A DNA stretch of 43,379 bases from Candidatus Eisenbacteria bacterium (GTDB lineage: Bacteria; Eisenbacteria; RBG-16-71-46). Every line of letters begins with the position of its first letter. The first letter of the stretch is position 1. The notes under the pieces are model-generated. The model was not told where the DNA came from. It did no database searches and was given only the letters and a program-made list of their open reading frames with translations. Below, in pieces: positions 1 to 9,300 of the stretch. The translations under genes and the position numbers were made by a program. Where the stretch lies: contig JABFRW010000014.1 in assembly GCA_013140805.1 (NCBI GenBank), positions 1-43,379 of the forward strand, in the 5' to 3' direction.

Positions 1-2
1 GC

Positions 3-830
3 GAGTGGAAGGCGGCGCGTGAAGCGCTCGCGGCACTCGCGCCCGCGGCCGGTGCGCCGCGCGCCTGGGCGGCACTCGGAATCGCGCATCAGCGGCTCGG
101 CGAGCACGCCGAGGCCGAAGCGGCTTTCGACCGCGCGCTGCTCGGAACGCCGGCGGAGTCGTCGCTGCGTCTCAATCGCGGCGCGCTGCGCGCCCGCCGG
201 CTCGACTTCGATGGCGCGCGCGCGGACTTCGAACCGGCGGGCGAGCGCCACGAGGCACGCTGGAATCGTGCCGCGCTGCGCGTGCTTGAAACCGTCGCGA
301 CCACGAGCGGCCCGGCACCGCGAGCGGCGATCGAAGCGGCGCGTACCGACGCCGGCGCGCCGTCGTCTTACTGGAGCGACCACACCGTGGGGCGACTGCT
401 GTTCTCGGCGCTGGTCGAACGGTCGCATCGTGAGTACAACGCTTCCGCCGAGGCCGAGCTGCGTGATGCAGAACAGTGGATGGAGTTCGATACGTTCTGG
501 GATCGCGCTCTGATACTCCACGGTTACGCTTCGCTGGCCCTCGCCACGCGGGTCGAAGCCCTGGCGAGTGAAATGGCACACTCTCAGCTCGTGACGCTAC
601 GCGCGGAACCCCCGGTTCGGGGAGCGAGCGGAAGTTGGATCGCGGCCCCGCTCGAAGCCGTGGCCGCGGATCTCGAGCACGGCGAACCGGCCGTGGCCGC
701 GCGACGACTCGCGACGCTCATGGAGCTGCCGGCACTGCGTCACTATCGAGTGCCATGCGTGGCCTGCGGGCGCGGCGCGCTCGGGGTCGAAGCGTGCGAA
801 GAGGAAAGCGAGGAGTTCGAATCGGAGTGA
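3..830 (+). CDS. TPR-repeat protein, 5' end outside window
   Basis: An open frame enters from the left edge and runs 276 codons to TGA. The first ~75 residues read as tetratricopeptide helices, with A-W-A-A-L-G-I-A-H-Q-R-L-G followed by A-E-A-A-F-D-R-A-L, the usual TPR spacing of small and large residues. The rest is Ala/Arg/Glu-rich and helical. The C-terminus holds a lone C-V-A-C pair and a very acidic tail (E-E-E-S-E-E-F-E-S-E). TPR proteins are scaffolds for protein contacts; no enzymatic motif is visible. The true start lies upstream, so length, signal peptide and partner genes are unknown. The next gene on this strand is a decayed unrelated one, so this is probably the last gene of its unit. 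Confidence 0.75.
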   Translation, partial: EWKAAREALAALAPAAGAPRAWAALGIAHQRLGEHAEAEAAFDRALLGTPAESSLRLNRGALRARRLDFDGARADFEPAGERHEARWNRAALRVLETVATTSGPAPRAAIEAARTDAGAPSSYWSDHTVGRLLFSALVERSHREYNASAEAELRDAEQWMEFDTFWDRALILHGYASLALATRVEALASEMAHSQLVTLRAEPPVRGASGSWIAAPLEAVAADLEHGEPAVAARRLATLMELPALRHYRVPCVACGRGALGVEACEEESEEFESE

Positions 831-943
831 GGCGTTCGAGGTAACCGGGACGCAGGCTCGTTCGTGAGGTAGTTGGTCTCGTCCGAGTCAGCGAGCCGCA
901 ACTCGCAGAGGGGCTTGCAAACTTGTTCGTTCGTCACAGTGTG

Positions 944-1385
944 ATGGTCGCCGGCGTGACCTTGCTGCTCTCACTCGTCGTGCGACGGGTTCCGTGCTCG
1001 GGCAGTCGGGCGGAGGGAAAACCGCGCACTGGGAGCGGATGCGATTCTTCGTCGGGGCGTGGACCGGTTCGGGCACCGGCGAGCCAGGAATCTCCACGAT
1101 CGAGCGAGAGTACTCCCTTGCGCTTCGCGATCGCTTCATCGAGGTTTGGAACACCTCGACGTATGCGCCTCAAACGAAGAATCCGAAGGGTGAGAGGCAC
1201 GAGGATCGGGGCTTCATCAACTGGGATCGGGCCCGACATCGATTCGTGCTGCGTCAGTTTCACGTCGAGGGATTCGTGAATCAGTACGTCGCGGACTCGC
1301 TCGGCGTGGCCTCCGATTCGAGATCGCGGAACCCGACCGGCCGTTCTCGCTCTACTCCGAGGCGAGATTCACGCGGAAGCCGTGA
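944..1385 (+). pseudogene. Decayed small exported DUF1579-like protein
   Basis: Three pieces of one protein lie in three frames. A signal-peptide-like start at 944 (M-V-A-G-V-T-L-L-L-S-L-V-V) is in one frame. The body (W-E-R-M-R-F-F-V-G-A-W-T-G-S-G, then R-H-R-F-V-L-R-Q-F-H-V-E-G-F-V-N-Q-Y) is in a second frame from about 990. The ending F-E-I-A-E-P-D-R-P-F-S-L-Y-S-E-A-R-F-T-R-K-P, followed by TGA at 1383, is in a third. The body and end resemble small DUF1579-type beta-barrel proteins. The join near 1303-1316 seems to lack some 20-25 residues, so a frameshifting deletion is likelier than a single-base error. A second shift lies near 980-1000. No function should be assigned. Assembly error is the alternative, but two lesions make it less likely. 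Confidence 0.55.
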
Positions 1386-1443
1386 CCTCACTCGAGTTCG
1401 GTGCCGGCTGCAGTGCGGGAGGACCGAACGCAGTGGTCGGGTG

Positions 1444-2421
1444 CTAGTGGGTCCAGCTCAGCGAAACGATGAGCGGGTACGCGACCTGCTCACCCGTCGA
1501 CCAGGTCTTCAGCGGGATCTGCGCTCGGAGCCCGATCGCTCCCAGGTGCGCGATCGGCCGTGAGACTCCCGCCGTGAGCATCAGATCCGTGCGTCCGAGA
1601 TTCCCCTCGTCCCCGATCCGGCCATCCCACCGTTCGGGACTCTCGCGCTCCAGCGCAAGACCGCCGGTCGCGCCCCACGCGCCCCCGGCCGTGCGACTCG
1701 CGCCGAGCCGCAGGCCATAACGGTTTCCCGCGCGATAGCCGTGCGAGTTTTCATGAAGCGTGAGTTTGAAAGAAGCCGACGCGTGAATGCCGATGGCACC
1801 GAGCGGGCGCGCCGCAGTCACACTCAGCAGCGGATCCCAGGTGCCGGTGCCGAATTGAATGTGCTGGTGGGGAAGCCCGAGTCTTCCGAGCTCGAACGGA
1901 TTGGACTCGGTGCGCCCCACCGGGATCGAAATTCCGAAGCTCGCGGCAAGTGTCCACGCGCTCGCTGCCCGGGTGACGAGGGCGGCGACCTGTGGATCTG
2001 CGATGTGCAACAGCGTCTCGTTGCGATGATGCGTGTCGGGCGCCGGAGGCACGAACGGATTCCCCGCCAGGTCCTCGAAGCGGATGCGGTCGCGAAGACC
2101 TCGCACCGGTACCGCGAAGGCAAGCCCCGGTCCCGGAGCGATCCCGCGCGCCATCGCAATCCCGAGCTCACCGACCAGCAACCGTTGGCGATGCCAGTAG
2201 GGCGTGATGAGCCCCGGGTCCTCGGACTGCACGTGCTCGATGCGAAGCGAGGTCGTGGTGAGTGTCGCTCCGTAGCTCCACGCCCCGGGTTCGGGTGCGA
2301 TCCACGCGGACCCGCCGACCGGCAGGTTGGGATTCGATCAGCCCGCTCAGGTCGCTCCGGCGACCGGCGAGAATCCGAGCGCCACGCCGATCAGGCCGGC
2401 CAAAATGGAACGACGAGTCAT
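1444..2421 (-). CDS. Putative selenoprotein: exported beta-barrel-like protein with UxxU motif (two in-frame UGA)
   Basis: The ATG at 2421 overlaps the stop of the upstream thioredoxin fusion (ATGA). It starts a clear signal peptide, M-T-R-R-S-I-L-A-G-L-I-G-V-A-L-G-F-S-P-V-A-G-A. Codon 25 is TGA (2349-2347) and codon 28 is TGA (2340-2338). The same frame then stays open for 297 codons to TAG. The predicted mature N-terminus is T-U-A-G-U-S-N-P-N-L-P-V-G-G. The remainder is rich in Gly and aromatic residues with alternating strands, ends in S-L-S-W-T-H and looks like an outer-membrane barrel. A hairpin at 2326-2311 could be the SECIS for both codons. Default gene calling would start at GTG 2232 and lose the signal peptide and motif. 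I infer that Cys homologues carry CxxC here. The alternative is a double nonsense pseudogene, which the intact frame and coupling argue against. The function is unknown; a periplasm-facing redox or metal site is the natural guess. Confidence 0.72.
2311..2326 (-). promoter_or_regulatory. Candidate bacterial SECIS hairpin for the two-UGA gene
   Basis: On the transcript the sequence reads CCUGCC-GGUC-GGCGGG: a 6-bp stem (one U.G pair) closed by a GGUC loop. The loop begins 17 nt after the second UGA and 26 nt after the first. Both distances fall in the roughly 16-37 nt window known for bacterial SECIS elements. The well-studied E. coli fdhF element has a GGUCU loop about 18 nt after its UGA, a close match. 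No bulged U is evident in the stem. The identification rests on spacing and loop only. Confidence 0.5.
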
Positions 2422-3107
2422 CGCGAGCGCAGCGCGGAGGCGAGTTGCCGAATGTTCGCACCGACCAGATCCGTGCGCTTGCCGTCGGGTGAAAAGACCA
2501 CCAGGTAGGGCAGCGCCTTGAGCCTGGCACCCAGCTCGCGCGCGAGCGGTGACTTGAAGTCCACCACGTCGAGTTTTCGGATCGCGAGATCCCGGCGTTG
2601 CTCGGTGAGCGTGCGAAGCTCGGCGTCCACGACGCGACACGGACCACACCAGTCGGCATACACGTCGAACACCGTGTACTTGCCCGCGACCCTGAGCCTC
2701 TCGAGCGGACCGACGACGGAGCCGTTCTCTGTCAGGACCACGACATCCGCGCCGGCGGGATACATCCCGAACGGAAGATAAGCACCTTGGCCCGCTCCCA
2801 CCGTGCCACTGAACCCGGCTCCCGAGCTCGCGATCACAATCAGCACGGCTTCATCCGTGACCTGATCGGCCAGCGTCACCGTGAGCTCGGCCTTCTGAAT
2901 GTCGAAAGCGGTTCGCTTCACGCCATCGACTCTCTTGAGTGTCGAGCGGATGACGTTGCCGCAATCGCCGCAGTCCAGGCCCTGGATCGAGTAGACACGA
3001 ATCCGATCGGCGTGGGCGGATGCAGCGACCAGCAGCGCCCCCAGCGTGAGGACCGTGATCCAGCGTCGGGTCGGAAGCGACGCAAGGCCGCGCGAGCGAA
3101 GCACCAT
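2418..3107 (-). CDS. Exported HMA-domain/thioredoxin-domain fusion protein
   Basis: This is a 229-residue protein with a signal peptide (W-I-T-V-L-T-L-G-A-L-L-V-A-A-S-A-H-A). Residues ~35-100 form a heavy-metal-associated ferredoxin-like fold with the metal-binding C46-G-D-C49. Residues ~120-229 form a thioredoxin fold with the redox pair W-C154-G-P-C157 and the cis-Pro region L-P-Y-L-V-V-F. The protein should act in the periplasm and pairs metal capture with thiol-disulfide chemistry. Its stop overlaps the ATG of the putative selenoprotein, so the two are translationally coupled, and the thioredoxin domain is a plausible reductant for the U-A-G-U motif (inference). No Shine-Dalgarno is visible; a TAGCCT element sits 6 nt before the ATG. 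It diverges from the first RND operon. Confidence 0.85.
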   Translation of the reverse strand: MVLRSRGLASLPTRRWITVLTLGALLVAASAHADRIRVYSIQGLDCGDCGNVIRSTLKRVDGVKRTAFDIQKAELTVTLADQVTDEAVLIVIASSGAGFSGTVGAGQGAYLPFGMYPAGADVVVLTENGSVVGPLERLRVAGKYTVFDVYADWCGPCRVVDAELRTLTEQRRDLAIRKLDVVDFKSPLARELGARLKALPYLVVFSPDGKRTDLVGANIRQLASALRSR

Positions 3108-3113
3108 GCGGGA

Positions 3114-3119
3114 AGGCTA
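3114..3119 (-). promoter_or_regulatory. Possible -10 element (TAGCCT) of the HMA-thioredoxin operon
   Basis: TAGCCT on the minus strand lies 6 nt before the ATG at 3107. This would put transcription start at about the start codon and give a leaderless message. No convincing -35 box is present at 17-18 nt. The same TAGNCT-N6/7-start layout occurs before the genes at 19259 (minus) and 36845 (plus). Confidence 0.3.
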
Positions 3120-3154
3120 GCACAGGCTCCCGGGTGCGAGCCTTCGGCCGATGA

Positions 3155-3183
3155 TTGACACCCTTCTGCTTCTGGTCGAGACT
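3155..3183 (+). promoter_or_regulatory. Possible sigma-70-type promoter of RND operon 1
   Basis: A perfect -35 box TTGACA (3155-3160) is followed by 17 nt and GAGACT (3178-3183), a weak -10 with the key A2 and T6. The next start codon is ATG 3193, so the message would have almost no leader. The box lies inside the longer reading frame that begins at 3151, which favours the shorter start. Confidence 0.4.
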
Positions 3184-3192
3184 GCGCGCCTC

Positions 3193-3567
3193 ATGCTCAT
3201 CACGCTCCGCCGACTCGCGATCTTCGTGCTCTTGTTCGCCGCCTTGCTCGCTCAGGCCTCGAACGGATTCGTCCACTTGCACGTTGCTGCGGCCCACGTG
3301 ACGGCGACGGAACACCACCACCATGATTCGCAGCCGGCCGATGCGGAACGGTCGGCTGATCCGGATCCGGATCACTCACACCAGCTGAGTGTTGCGGGCA
3401 GCGCGGTGGTGCGGGTCACGGGCAATGCCAGCCCGATTGAGCCGGCCGCAGAAGCAGTTCAGCGGTTCACGCTCGCGCCTCCGCCGCGCGCTCTGACCTC
3501 GCGGCGCACCGCCTCGCAGTGCACCGCACCCTCTTCCCGAGAACGACACTCCATCTTGCGCCTCTGA
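3193..3567 (+). CDS. Small exported His-rich protein heading RND operon 1
   Basis: This is a 124-residue protein. The N-terminus L-I-T-L-R-R-L-A-I-F-V-L-L-F-A-A-L-L-A-Q-A is a signal peptide or anchor. It is followed by a metal-binding-like stretch, H-L-H-V-A-A-A-H-V-T-A-T-E-H-H-H-H-D, and a second D-P-D-P-D-H-S-H cluster. I recognise no named family. It sits directly upstream of a TolC/adaptor/RND set, the same place filled by Cys-rich exported proteins in the other two pump operons, so a periplasmic metal-binding or sensing role is likely (inference). An in-frame ATG at 3151 is an alternative start, but it lies across a good -35 box. Confidence 0.6.
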   Translation: MLITLRRLAIFVLLFAALLAQASNGFVHLHVAAAHVTATEHHHHDSQPADAERSADPDPDHSHQLSVAGSAVVRVTGNASPIEPAAEAVQRFTLAPPPRALTSRRTASQCTAPSSRERHSILRL

Positions 3568-3634
3568 TCGAACGGGTCGTCGTCGCACCTCGACCGTGCT
3601 CGAGTGTGCCTTTCCCGTTCCGTTCGGAGGATCC

Positions 3635-4843
3635 ATGTGCAGGGGAGTTTTCGTGCTGCTGGCGTGCCTTGCCGCCAGCGAGGTTCGCGCTGCTGCGGAA
3701 GTCTCGGAAGATTCGTTCCTCGACGCGGCCACGCGTGACGTGCGGGTGCGAGCCGTGCTCGACGAGCCGCTCCGGGCCGCACGTGCCGTGCGAGCCCGAG
3801 CGAGCGTCCTGTCGAACCCGGAAGCGGGCTTCGATCGCGAAGCCCTGAGCGGCGAGCCTCGCCAGGACACCTGGAGTGTGTCGTGGACGCCGCCACTCGA
3901 CGGTCGGTACTGGGCGCAGGATCGCGCAGCGCGGGAGGGCCTCCGCGCTGCCGAGAACCAGCGCGAACTCTCCGCACTCGCGTTGCGTTCCGAGTTGCGC
4001 GAAGCGTTCGCCGCATGGGCGGTCGCCCAGGACGGCGCAGTGCTCGTCGAGCGCCTCGCGAACCTCGTGGACCGGCTCGCAAGCCGGACCGAAGCTCAAG
4101 CATCCCGAGGTGAGGCGTCGGTCCTGTCGGCCCTGCGCCTTTCGCTCGCTCGCACCGAGATCAGAAGCGAGGCTGCTCGACTGACTGCCGAACTCGCGCG
4201 CACGCGCGGACGGGTGCGGGCATGGATGCCGGGACTCGCGCCGGAGGCGCTCCCCGTGCATCCACCACTTCCCCCGGTCCCCACCGACACCTCGCTCGGA
4301 GCGACTTCTCCTCGCCTCGCGGTGCTCGAGCACGTACTCCTTCAGGCCGAGGCTTCGGCGAGCGTCGCGACTCGCTTCTGGTCGCTACCTGAGTTCGTCG
4401 TCGGACGTCAGACGGTGCGCGGCAACCTCGTGGATCTTGACGGCGAGACCTACGGAGTCCGCTGGAGGGTGCCGTTGTTCGATCGCCAACGTGGAGAGCG
4501 GATCGAGGCTCGCGGGCGGGTGGATGCAGCCCGCGCTCGCCGCGAACTGGAGACCGTTCGGGTGCGCGAGGGACTCGCGGCTGCGCGATCCGCCTACGCC
4601 ACATTGCGCGGCTCCGCGGCGCTGGCAGCCGGCGCGGAGTCGGCCGCCAGCCGTGTCCTCGAGAGCGCGACGGCGATGTTCGGGGCGGGCGAGAGCAACG
4701 TGACGGATTTGCTGGAAACCCTGCGCGGAGTACTGAGCGGCCAGTTGGCGGCACTCGAGTGCTACGCCGAGGCACTGAGCGCTCACCGTGAACTCGAGGT
4801 CGCGGCCGGGAGGCCGCTGCCGCTGATCGAAGGAGAAAAGTGA
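3635..4843 (+). CDS. TolC-family outer-membrane efflux protein (system 1)
   Basis: This is a 402-residue protein with a signal peptide (C-R-G-V-F-V-L-L-A-C-L-A-A-S-E-V-R-A). It has two long helical halves rich in Ala, Arg and Glu (A-L-R-S-E-L-R-E-A-F-A-A-W, then R-E-G-L-A-A-A-R-S-A-Y) typical of the CusC/CzcC trimeric outer-membrane channel. It would form the exit duct for the adaptor and permease downstream. ATG 3635 is chosen because GGAGGA precedes it and the signal peptide begins there; an earlier in-frame start at 3596 lacks this. It ends in TGATG, overlapping the adaptor start. It is a little shorter than typical TolC proteins (about 420-450 residues). Confidence 0.85.
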   Translation: MCRGVFVLLACLAASEVRAAAEVSEDSFLDAATRDVRVRAVLDEPLRAARAVRARASVLSNPEAGFDREALSGEPRQDTWSVSWTPPLDGRYWAQDRAAREGLRAAENQRELSALALRSELREAFAAWAVAQDGAVLVERLANLVDRLASRTEAQASRGEASVLSALRLSLARTEIRSEAARLTAELARTRGRVRAWMPGLAPEALPVHPPLPPVPTDTSLGATSPRLAVLEHVLLQAEASASVATRFWSLPEFVVGRQTVRGNLVDLDGETYGVRWRVPLFDRQRGERIEARGRVDAARARRELETVRVREGLAAARSAYATLRGSAALAAGAESAASRVLESATAMFGAGESNVTDLLETLRGVLSGQLAALECYAEALSAHRELEVAAGRPLPLIEGEK

Positions 4844-6351
4844 TGCGGCGGACCGGCTGGACGATCACCGCCCTCGCGGCGCTTGCATGGCTCGCGAACG
4901 GCTGCAGCACGAAGGGAGAGGAATCGCACCCGCACGACCACGAGCCGTGGGCGGTGACCTCGTGGGGCAAGCGCTACGAGATCTTCGCCGAGGCCGACCC
5001 CCTGGCGGTCGGTGAGACCGCCAAGTCGCACACGCATGTCACGATCCTCGACGGCTTCGCGGCACTCACGGAGGGAGTCGTCTCCGCCGTGTTGATCGAC
5101 TCGACCGGTGCGAGTTCAGTGTTCACCCAGCCCAAAGCGCTACGGCCCGGCATCTACTCGATCGAGATCAAGCCGAAAACCGAAGGCGTGTTCGCACTCG
5201 TCTTCCGCATCGAGAGCGCGGCCGGCACCGAAGAAATTCCATCAGGCCGGGTTCAGGTCGGCTCGCACGATCGGCCCGGAGGTCTCGTCGAGGCGCCGCC
5301 TCCGCCGGCAGTAACCAGCGCTGCGGCCGCAACGGGCGGTGATCCTGTCGGCTTTCTCAAGGAACAACAGTGGCGCATCCCATTCATGACCGCATGGGCA
5401 GAGCCCGGGTCGTTGCGGGCGTCGGTGAGCGGGCCGGCTCGAATACGTCCCGCCGCCGGCGGAGAGGCAGTGCTCACCGCCCCGCTCGACGGTGTCGTCG
5501 TCCCCTCGCGTCGGCTTCACGTGGGGCTCGCGGTCGCCCGCGGCGGCACAGTCGTCGAGTTGCGCCCGCGTGCGGGCTCGGGTCGCAGCTTCGCGGAGAT
5601 CGAATCCCAGTGGAAGCTGGCGAGCGATCGACTCGCGCGACTCGAGGAGTTGTTCGCGGCCGATGCCGTCAGCCGTGCCGAGCTGGATCGGGCGCGAGCG
5701 CTCGCAGCCACGCTTCGATCGGAGCTCGATGCGGTGAGCGGTACCGGGCGCACGATTCCCGTGCGCGCGCCGTTCGGAGGCCGCATCGCCGAGGTAATGA
5801 TCACCCCGGGTGCGGCGGTCGTGGCCGGTGCGAGCCTCGTGCGGCTGGTTCAGACCGACCCGCTGTGGGTCGAGATCGGACTGCGTCCCGAGATTGCAGG
5901 ATCGCTCGATACCGCACCGGTCGGTCTCGTCATCCAGGGCGGGCCGGAGCAGCCACCCGTGGTGTTCGAATCCCGATCGATGCGTCTGGTCTCGCGTTCC
6001 CCCGAGGTGGATCGAGCGACCGGGCTCGTGCAGGCCATCGTCGAGGTGCGAGGTGCCGGGGAACTTCGCGTCGGAGCCGCGGTTCAGGCCGAGATTCTCC
6101 TGTCCGGAGCGCGAATCGGAATCGTCATTCCGCGGGAGTCCATCGTTGACGACGCGGGAGTCACGGTCGTCTACGTCCAGTCCGAAGGGGAGAGCTTCGT
6201 GCGGCGCGAGGTGCGAATCCTCGGGCGGCAGGGCGATCACGTGATGGTCGAGGGGGTCGGGCCCGCGGACCGCATCGTCACCCGCGGTGCTGCGGCGGTC
6301 CGACGATCCGCACAGATGTCATCGGGAGAGGTCGAAGGTCACGTTCACTAG
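4843..6351 (+). CDS. RND periplasmic adaptor lipoprotein with N-terminal YtkA-like domain (system 1)
   Basis: This is a 502-residue protein with a lipobox L-A-N-G-C21, followed by H-P-H-D-H-E. Residues ~30-125 form an immunoglobulin-like domain of the YtkA/FixH type (S-H-T-H-V-T-I-L-D-G-F), which is uncommon in classical CzcB proteins. From ~residue 180 it has the biotinyl-lipoyl, helical hairpin and beta-barrel order of membrane fusion proteins (V-V-P-S-R-R-L-H-V-G, then V-R-A-P-F-G-G-R-I-A-E-V). It links the inner-membrane permease to the TolC channel and may hand over metal. GTG 4840 is an alternative start; ATG 4843 overlaps the previous stop. The adaptor of system 3 shares the extra N-terminal domain. 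Confidence 0.88.
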   Translation: MRRTGWTITALAALAWLANGCSTKGEESHPHDHEPWAVTSWGKRYEIFAEADPLAVGETAKSHTHVTILDGFAALTEGVVSAVLIDSTGASSVFTQPKALRPGIYSIEIKPKTEGVFALVFRIESAAGTEEIPSGRVQVGSHDRPGGLVEAPPPPAVTSAAAATGGDPVGFLKEQQWRIPFMTAWAEPGSLRASVSGPARIRPAAGGEAVLTAPLDGVVVPSRRLHVGLAVARGGTVVELRPRAGSGRSFAEIESQWKLASDRLARLEELFAADAVSRAELDRARALAATLRSELDAVSGTGRTIPVRAPFGGRIAEVMITPGAAVVAGASLVRLVQTDPLWVEIGLRPEIAGSLDTAPVGLVIQGGPEQPPVVFESRSMRLVSRSPEVDRATGLVQAIVEVRGAGELRVGAAVQAEILLSGARIGIVIPRESIVDDAGVTVVYVQSEGESFVRREVRILGRQGDHVMVEGVGPADRIVTRGAAAVRRSAQMSSGEVEGHVH

Positions 6352-6365
6352 CCGGCGGAGGAACC

Positions 6366-9300
6366 ATGCTCAATTCGATCATCGCCGGCTCGCTCAAGCA
6401 CCGCGTCCTGGTGCTCGCTGCCTCGGCGATCCTGCTCATCATCGGGATGTTCGTCATCCCAGGCATTCCCGTCGACATCTTTCCCGACCTGACTGCTCCG
6501 AGCGTCACGGTGTTGACCGAGACTCGCGGAATGGCGCCGGAAGAAGTCGAGCTGCTGGTGACGTTTCCGCTCGAGTCGGCACTCAACGGCGCGTCCGGTG
6601 TGCGTCGGGTTCGATCAGTCTCGGCCGCTGGCATCTCGGTAATCTGGGTCGAGTTCCAGTGGGGCCAGGATGTCTATCGGGCACGGCAGGTGGTCGCCGA
6701 GCGCGTTCAGGGCGTCGCGCTGCCGGCCACCGTGAGTGCTCCGGAGCTGGGACCGGTCAGCTCGATCATGGGGGAGATCACGTTCATTGCACTCACGTCC
6801 TCCGACCCCCAGCTCGGTTCGCTGGAGTTGAGGCGTATCGCCGAGACCACGGTGCGCCGGTCGCTGCTCTCGGTGCCCGGCATCTCTCAGGTCAAACCGA
6901 TCGGCGGGGACCTGCGCGAATTTCAAGTCGAGGTGGATCCGCAGCGCTTGGCGCAGCTCGGTGTCTCTCTCGATCAGGTTGCCGACGCGCTCAACGATGC
7001 CACTCGCGATCCGGCGGCGGGATTCCATGTCGACCAGGGACAGGAATACCTGGTTCGAGGTCTGGGCCGTGCACGCGGCTCCGAAGATCTCGCCTCCGCC
7101 GTGATCGACTCACGAGGCGGCACTCCGATCACGGTCGGGAGCGTCGCGACGGTTCGGGTCGGTCCCGAGCCCAAGCGCGGCACGGCTTCCTACGGGACCC
7201 GCCCGGCCGTGATCCTGAGTGTGCAGAAGCAACCGGGCGCGAACACGCTTGCGCTCACCCGTGAAATCGACGGCGCGCTCGAACGGCTCGCCCCCACGCT
7301 CCCGGCCGGCGTCACGATCGAGAAGGAGAACTTTCGCCAGGCCGACTTCATCGAGATCGCGATCCACAACGTCACCGCTGCGTTGCGCGACGGTGCCCTC
7401 CTGGTCGTTGCCGTCCTCTTTCTGTTCCTCGGCAACGTTCGCACCACCTTCATCATGGCGCTCGCGATCCCGCTGTCGCTGGTGGCTGGCATTCTCGTGT
7501 TCTCCGCCTTCGGCATCACGATCAACACCATGACGCTGGGCGGGCTCACGATAGGGATCGGTGTGCTCGTGGACGATGCGATCATCGACATCGAAAACGT
7601 CCTGAGGCGATTGCGACTCGAGCACCAGAAGCCCGAAGGGACGCGGCGAAACGCCCTCGAAGTCGTGTACGGCGCCTCATCCGAAGTGCGCGGCGCCATC
7701 TTCTACGCCACGCTGATCATCGCGCTGGTGTTCGTTCCGCTGTTCCTGCTGCCGGGCATGGAGGGCCGCCTGCTGCGCCCGCTGGGTCTCGCCTACATCA
7801 CGGCGCTCGTTGCGTCGTTCCTTGTGTCGCTCACCGTCACTCCGGTCCTCTGCTACCTGATGCTGGCTAACTCGCGCGTGGTCGAGACCGGTGAGCCGTG
7901 GCTGCTGCGAAAGCTCAAGGCCCTGTACGCGCGAAGCCTCGAGAGCGCAATCGCCCATCCGCGCCGCGTCTATGCATTCACGCTCGTGCTGCTCGCCAGC
8001 GCGCTCGCCATCCTGCCGTTTCTCGGCCGCGGCTTTCTGCCCCCATTCAACGAGGGATCGCTCACCGTGTCGGTGGTGAGCGCGCCCGGCATCACGCTGG
8101 ACGAAAGCGATGCGATCGGTCGCGAGGTCGAAAAGGCGCTGCTCGCGTTCCCGGAAGTCGTCTCCACCAGTCGCCGTACCGGCCGCGCCGAGAAGGACGA
8201 ACACGTGCAGGGCGTCAACGCCTCGGAGATGGAGGTGGTGCTCCGCAGCGGGCGACCGAAAGAACGCCTGCTCGAAGAGATGCGGAAGTCGGTCGCCGCT
8301 CTTCCCGGAGCACAGGTGAGTTTTGGCCAACCGATCAGCCACCGGATCGATCACATGATCTCCGGCAGCAAGTCGAGTCTCGCGGTCAAGATCTTCGGGC
8401 CCGATCTGTCGGTGCTGCGCGGACTGGCGTCCGCGGCGCAGCGCGTGCTCGCCGAGGTGCCCGGCATCGTGGACCTCGGCAACCAGGAGCAGGCGAGCAT
8501 CCCGCAACTTCTGATCGAATTCGATCGTGCCGCCATGGCACGACACGGAGTGACCGCCGCCTCGCTCGCTCGAACGGTCGAAGCGTCGTTCCAGGGGACC
8601 GAGGTCGGACAGATCACGGAGGAGGGGGTGATCTCCCGCGTGGTTGCTCGCTTCCCTGCGGGCCTTCGACGAGACCGCGAGCAGATCGCGAGTCTGCCGG
8701 TGACGAAGCCGAACGGAAGCATCATTCCGCTCGGCGAGGTCGCACGCGTTCGCTTCGACCTGGGGCCGAGCCTGATCCGACGCGAGGACGTTCAGCGTGT
8801 CGCGATGCTCACCGCGAATATCGCGGGGGCAGATCTGGCAGGCACCGTAGAAGAGGTCGCGCGACGGATCGACGCCGAGGTGACGTTGCCTACCGGCTAC
8901 CGCCTCGTCTACGGCGGCCAGTTCGAGGAAGCGGCGTCGAGTGTGCGAAACCTGGCACTCATCTCGGTGCTGATTCTGGTCGCCATGTACGGCCTGCTCT
9001 TCATCGCGTTCCGACGCCTCCGACACGCGACGATCGTACTCGTCAACCTGCCGCTCGCGGTGATCGGCGGCGTATTCGCGATCTCACTGGGAGGCAGCGG
9101 GCTCAGCATCGCGGCGCTGGTTGGATTCATCACGCTGTTCGGCATCGCAACGCGTAACGGTGTGCTGCTGGTTTCGCACTATCAGCATCTGATGGGTGAG
9201 GAAGGCCTGCCGGTCGAGGAGGCGGTGCGTCGCGGGTCGATGGAGCGCCTCGCACCGGTGGTGATGACCGCACTGGCAGCGGGGCTCGCGCTCATCCCGC

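Noticed and set aside
944-1385. Programmed ribosomal frameshifting
   Set aside because: No slippery heptamer is seen at the junctions, two shifts would be needed, and protein sequence appears to be missing between the second and third pieces.
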